The translations under genes were made by a program, and so were the position numbers. The notes under the pieces were generated by a model that searched no databases, was not told where the DNA came from, and saw only the letters and a program-made list of their open reading frames with translations. Positions 63,501 to 64,000 of a DNA stretch of 64,000 nt are shown piece after piece. This DNA comes from Thiocapsa marina 5811. Lineage in GTDB: Bacteria > Pseudomonadota > Gammaproteobacteria > Chromatiales > Chromatiaceae. The stretch lies in NCBI RefSeq assembly GCF_000223985.1, contig NZ_AFWV01000020.1:1-64000 (forward strand), read 5' to 3'. Numbering within the stretch: position 1 is the stretch's first letter; every line of letters starts with the position of its first letter.

Positions 63501-64000
63501 GGAATGCCAGCCATTCCACCATTTTTGCTCACCAGGGAATTCAGAAGTTGCTTGACCAGGTTCTTGGCGTGAGCGAAACGGTCACGGTGCAGGCACAAGC
63601 CCTTCGGATCGCAAGCGTTTCGGCGCTATATTCAACTGGCTCGGATGTGCAGACACGTATCCGCGTCTTTGGGGACGTCGCGCTTCATGTTTACGATGAA
63701 AGTGGACAGCATACCGGTTATCGGGCAAGTGGAAATCTAGGCCTAGACTTTGGCGAGGAGGCTGTTCCCGGCAGTAGCTACCGCAGCAATGGCTATACTC
63801 AAATCGTCTGGATCCCAGGCACACTTGAAATCTACCGTACAGAAATTGTGCCTCGCGCGCAGACCCAGGTCGTAGTGCGGATAGAGCAGTACATAGGTGA
63901 CGAGAGAGTGGCGCAGGTCGATCTGCCTCCCGTGGACCTAGGGGATAACGGAAGGCTTAATGTCATTGGCAGTGAGTCACTCGAAGAGACCAAGATCGCT
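60569..64000 (+). CDS. Exported VWA-domain protein fused to an LCAT-like lipase/acyltransferase (runs off right edge)
   Basis: The frame is open from the ATG at 60569 through base 64000 (at least 1144 residues). Signal peptide (TLILSSAALLGFLALPGMA). VWA domain about 115-295 with a MIDAS (DNSGSMS, near 123). Beta-rich linker domains 330-560. Alpha/beta hydrolase from about 566 (YVVFIPGFLGSRLYRPG), nucleophile elbow AHSTGG near 726, GDGTVP near 948 as in lecithin-cholesterol acyltransferase-like enzymes, and a His in HSTIFAHQG. More beta-rich sequence follows. Base composition falls in the second half, suggesting foreign origin. Lies just behind the IS630 copy. Substrate unknown. Confidence 0.8.
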   Translation, partial: MRTLILSSAALLGFLALPGMAEVYDPYTGPDPVAPSLRLMAEPFAATEALGPVSVSIRSLNSQTFPFVFLDVDATDETSTCTLFSAENFQVLEDGVAQKDYFAVTPPNENQGVRLVDIVFIMDNSGSMSDDQLAVRNNVYGFVDKLAQAGINYAFGLTRYGQGANSGAPLIEDNGNLTSDAAYFKDTVWTRNTIDGGTEPGYRAIVDSAAKFNYRPGSRRVFIIVTDESPNQGGATLDQAAAALQSGDVTLFAVTATSLFSSFQSLVADPSQQLLGLTTSFDQIFTAVTDLLADTYRVTYKAQNETIDGLERAVEVQVTCGAETGSDTTTYMPGSEPKIARTQETTDLSATTQPAQTALTIAAQVTDQAEPLVQTDGVRLYYRPTTTDSNAPYKFVKMTRIGGDNYSVSIPSSDVLEPGVDYYISATDGVSNVTDPKVEASLRPYAIAVFPNEPPLLVLDLITDAEEGEPIGVCVEADDTTDRLEKVVLHFRALGELTYESVTMQPSDGPPCSTSATPHVYDATIPADRVTLKGVEYYIEAVDNYGTRATLGAADQPAVITVSAAGNKPYVVFIPGFLGSRLYRPGTFELDRVWETIYDDWFNSDFEYLRLCDSDVGPCDGIGEPNPDRPAYLGDPDDIIGTPDDDQNERGIIGEVHLDGKVPLVEGRNVYKSAIDYFNQRLGQDHWRTVPWDWRLSVEDPLTLVLVELAIRSLVGDSGEKVVIVAHSTGGLVAKAYLEQYGSRQVSRLISVAVPHFGTPQALPELLHGDMNDWPNGFIPKKEWRDAGRRMKSTHQLLPSDAYIAGSDESVIDVLDLPRVFAVSDCANDPGEDDWELNNYDFKSYLGLSSWLQEHTLMKPGRYDDTTRPLELSGQLLDVAEGFHSAFDGWVPDIPVDLIAGTNVATVEGIDYGHEYLLRDVYVAPSLSVRKWICKDDVIYDIRENRKGDGTVPVASALGMPDHENIKKHQPVDLKVGRNASHSTIFAHQGIQKLLDQVLGVSETVTVQAQALRIASVSALYSTGSDVQTRIRVFGDVALHVYDESGQHTGYRASGNLGLDFGEEAVPGSSYRSNGYTQIVWIPGTLEIYRTEIVPRAQTQVVVRIEQYIGDERVAQVDLPPVDLGDNGRLNVIGSESLEETKIA

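Overview
The window is GC-rich (roughly two thirds G+C by eye) and reads as a gammaproteobacterial accessory region. Gene style, the spread of FGE-sulfatase-fold proteins, REP-like palindromes and an F-type conjugation cluster suggest a purple sulfur bacterium (Chromatiaceae, Thiocapsa-like). That placement is inferred; there is no rRNA or housekeeping gene to confirm it. No tRNA, rRNA or CRISPR array was seen.

Layout. (1) 1-17 kb: a family of large envelope proteins with two FGE-sulfatase-like domains each (partial copy at the left edge, full copies at 10.6-13.2 and 14.3-16.8 kb, a decayed extra domain at 9.9-10.7 kb), an RHS-repeat protein (0.85-6.1 kb) and a DUF4062/STAND NTPase with seven 48-residue TPR-like repeats (6.2-9.7 kb). 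(2) 17-20.4 kb: a ClpA-like double-AAA+ ATPase, a translationally linked 80-residue protein and an unrecognised protein. (3) 20.7-33.0 kb: a TIR-transmembrane-FGE-FGE protein converging on an eight-gene minus-strand run: two lipoproteins, a secreted protein, a Nudix hydrolase, a RelA/SpoT-TPR-SLOG-RyR protein, two ExbD-like proteins and an ExbB/MotA-like channel with a long coiled-coil and TPR-like tail. (4) 33.3-35.8 kb: an unknown three-gene operon with a zinc-ribbon protein. (5) 36.1-42.3 kb: a diversity-generating retroelement (DGR): avd, reverse transcriptase (RT), template repeat (TR) and two variable FGE proteins. (6) 42.4-44.6 kb: a junkyard of DGR-target relics, an RHS fragment and other fragments. 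(7) 44.6-45.2 kb: an iteron-like array and a perfect DnaA box. (8) 45.4-56.6 kb: part of an F-type type IV secretion cluster. (9) 56.6-64 kb: toxin-antitoxin pair, phosphodiester glycosidase, IS630-type transposase and a VWA-lipase protein running off the right edge.

How it fits together. TR and variable repeats (VRs) can be compared by eye over 119 bp without gaps: VR1 differs from TR at 20 positions, 18 of them TR adenines (coding strand); VR2 at 20, 15 of them TR adenines. This is the DGR signature. The RT appears to have lost its fingers motifs in frame, and the TR carries base changes absent from both VRs, so the local retroelement may be dead or served in trans. Three further VRs (9.9, 10.9 and 14.3 kb) share a different backbone and need a second TR that is not in the window.

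The most exciting candidate for an undescribed system is the 23.6-33.0 kb operon, which couples an alarmone-synthetase-like/SLOG/RyR protein and a Nudix enzyme to an ExbB/ExbD-type proton channel and three exported proteins, next to a TIR-FGE receptor-like protein. Its role as a defence or conflict system is inference from domain families.
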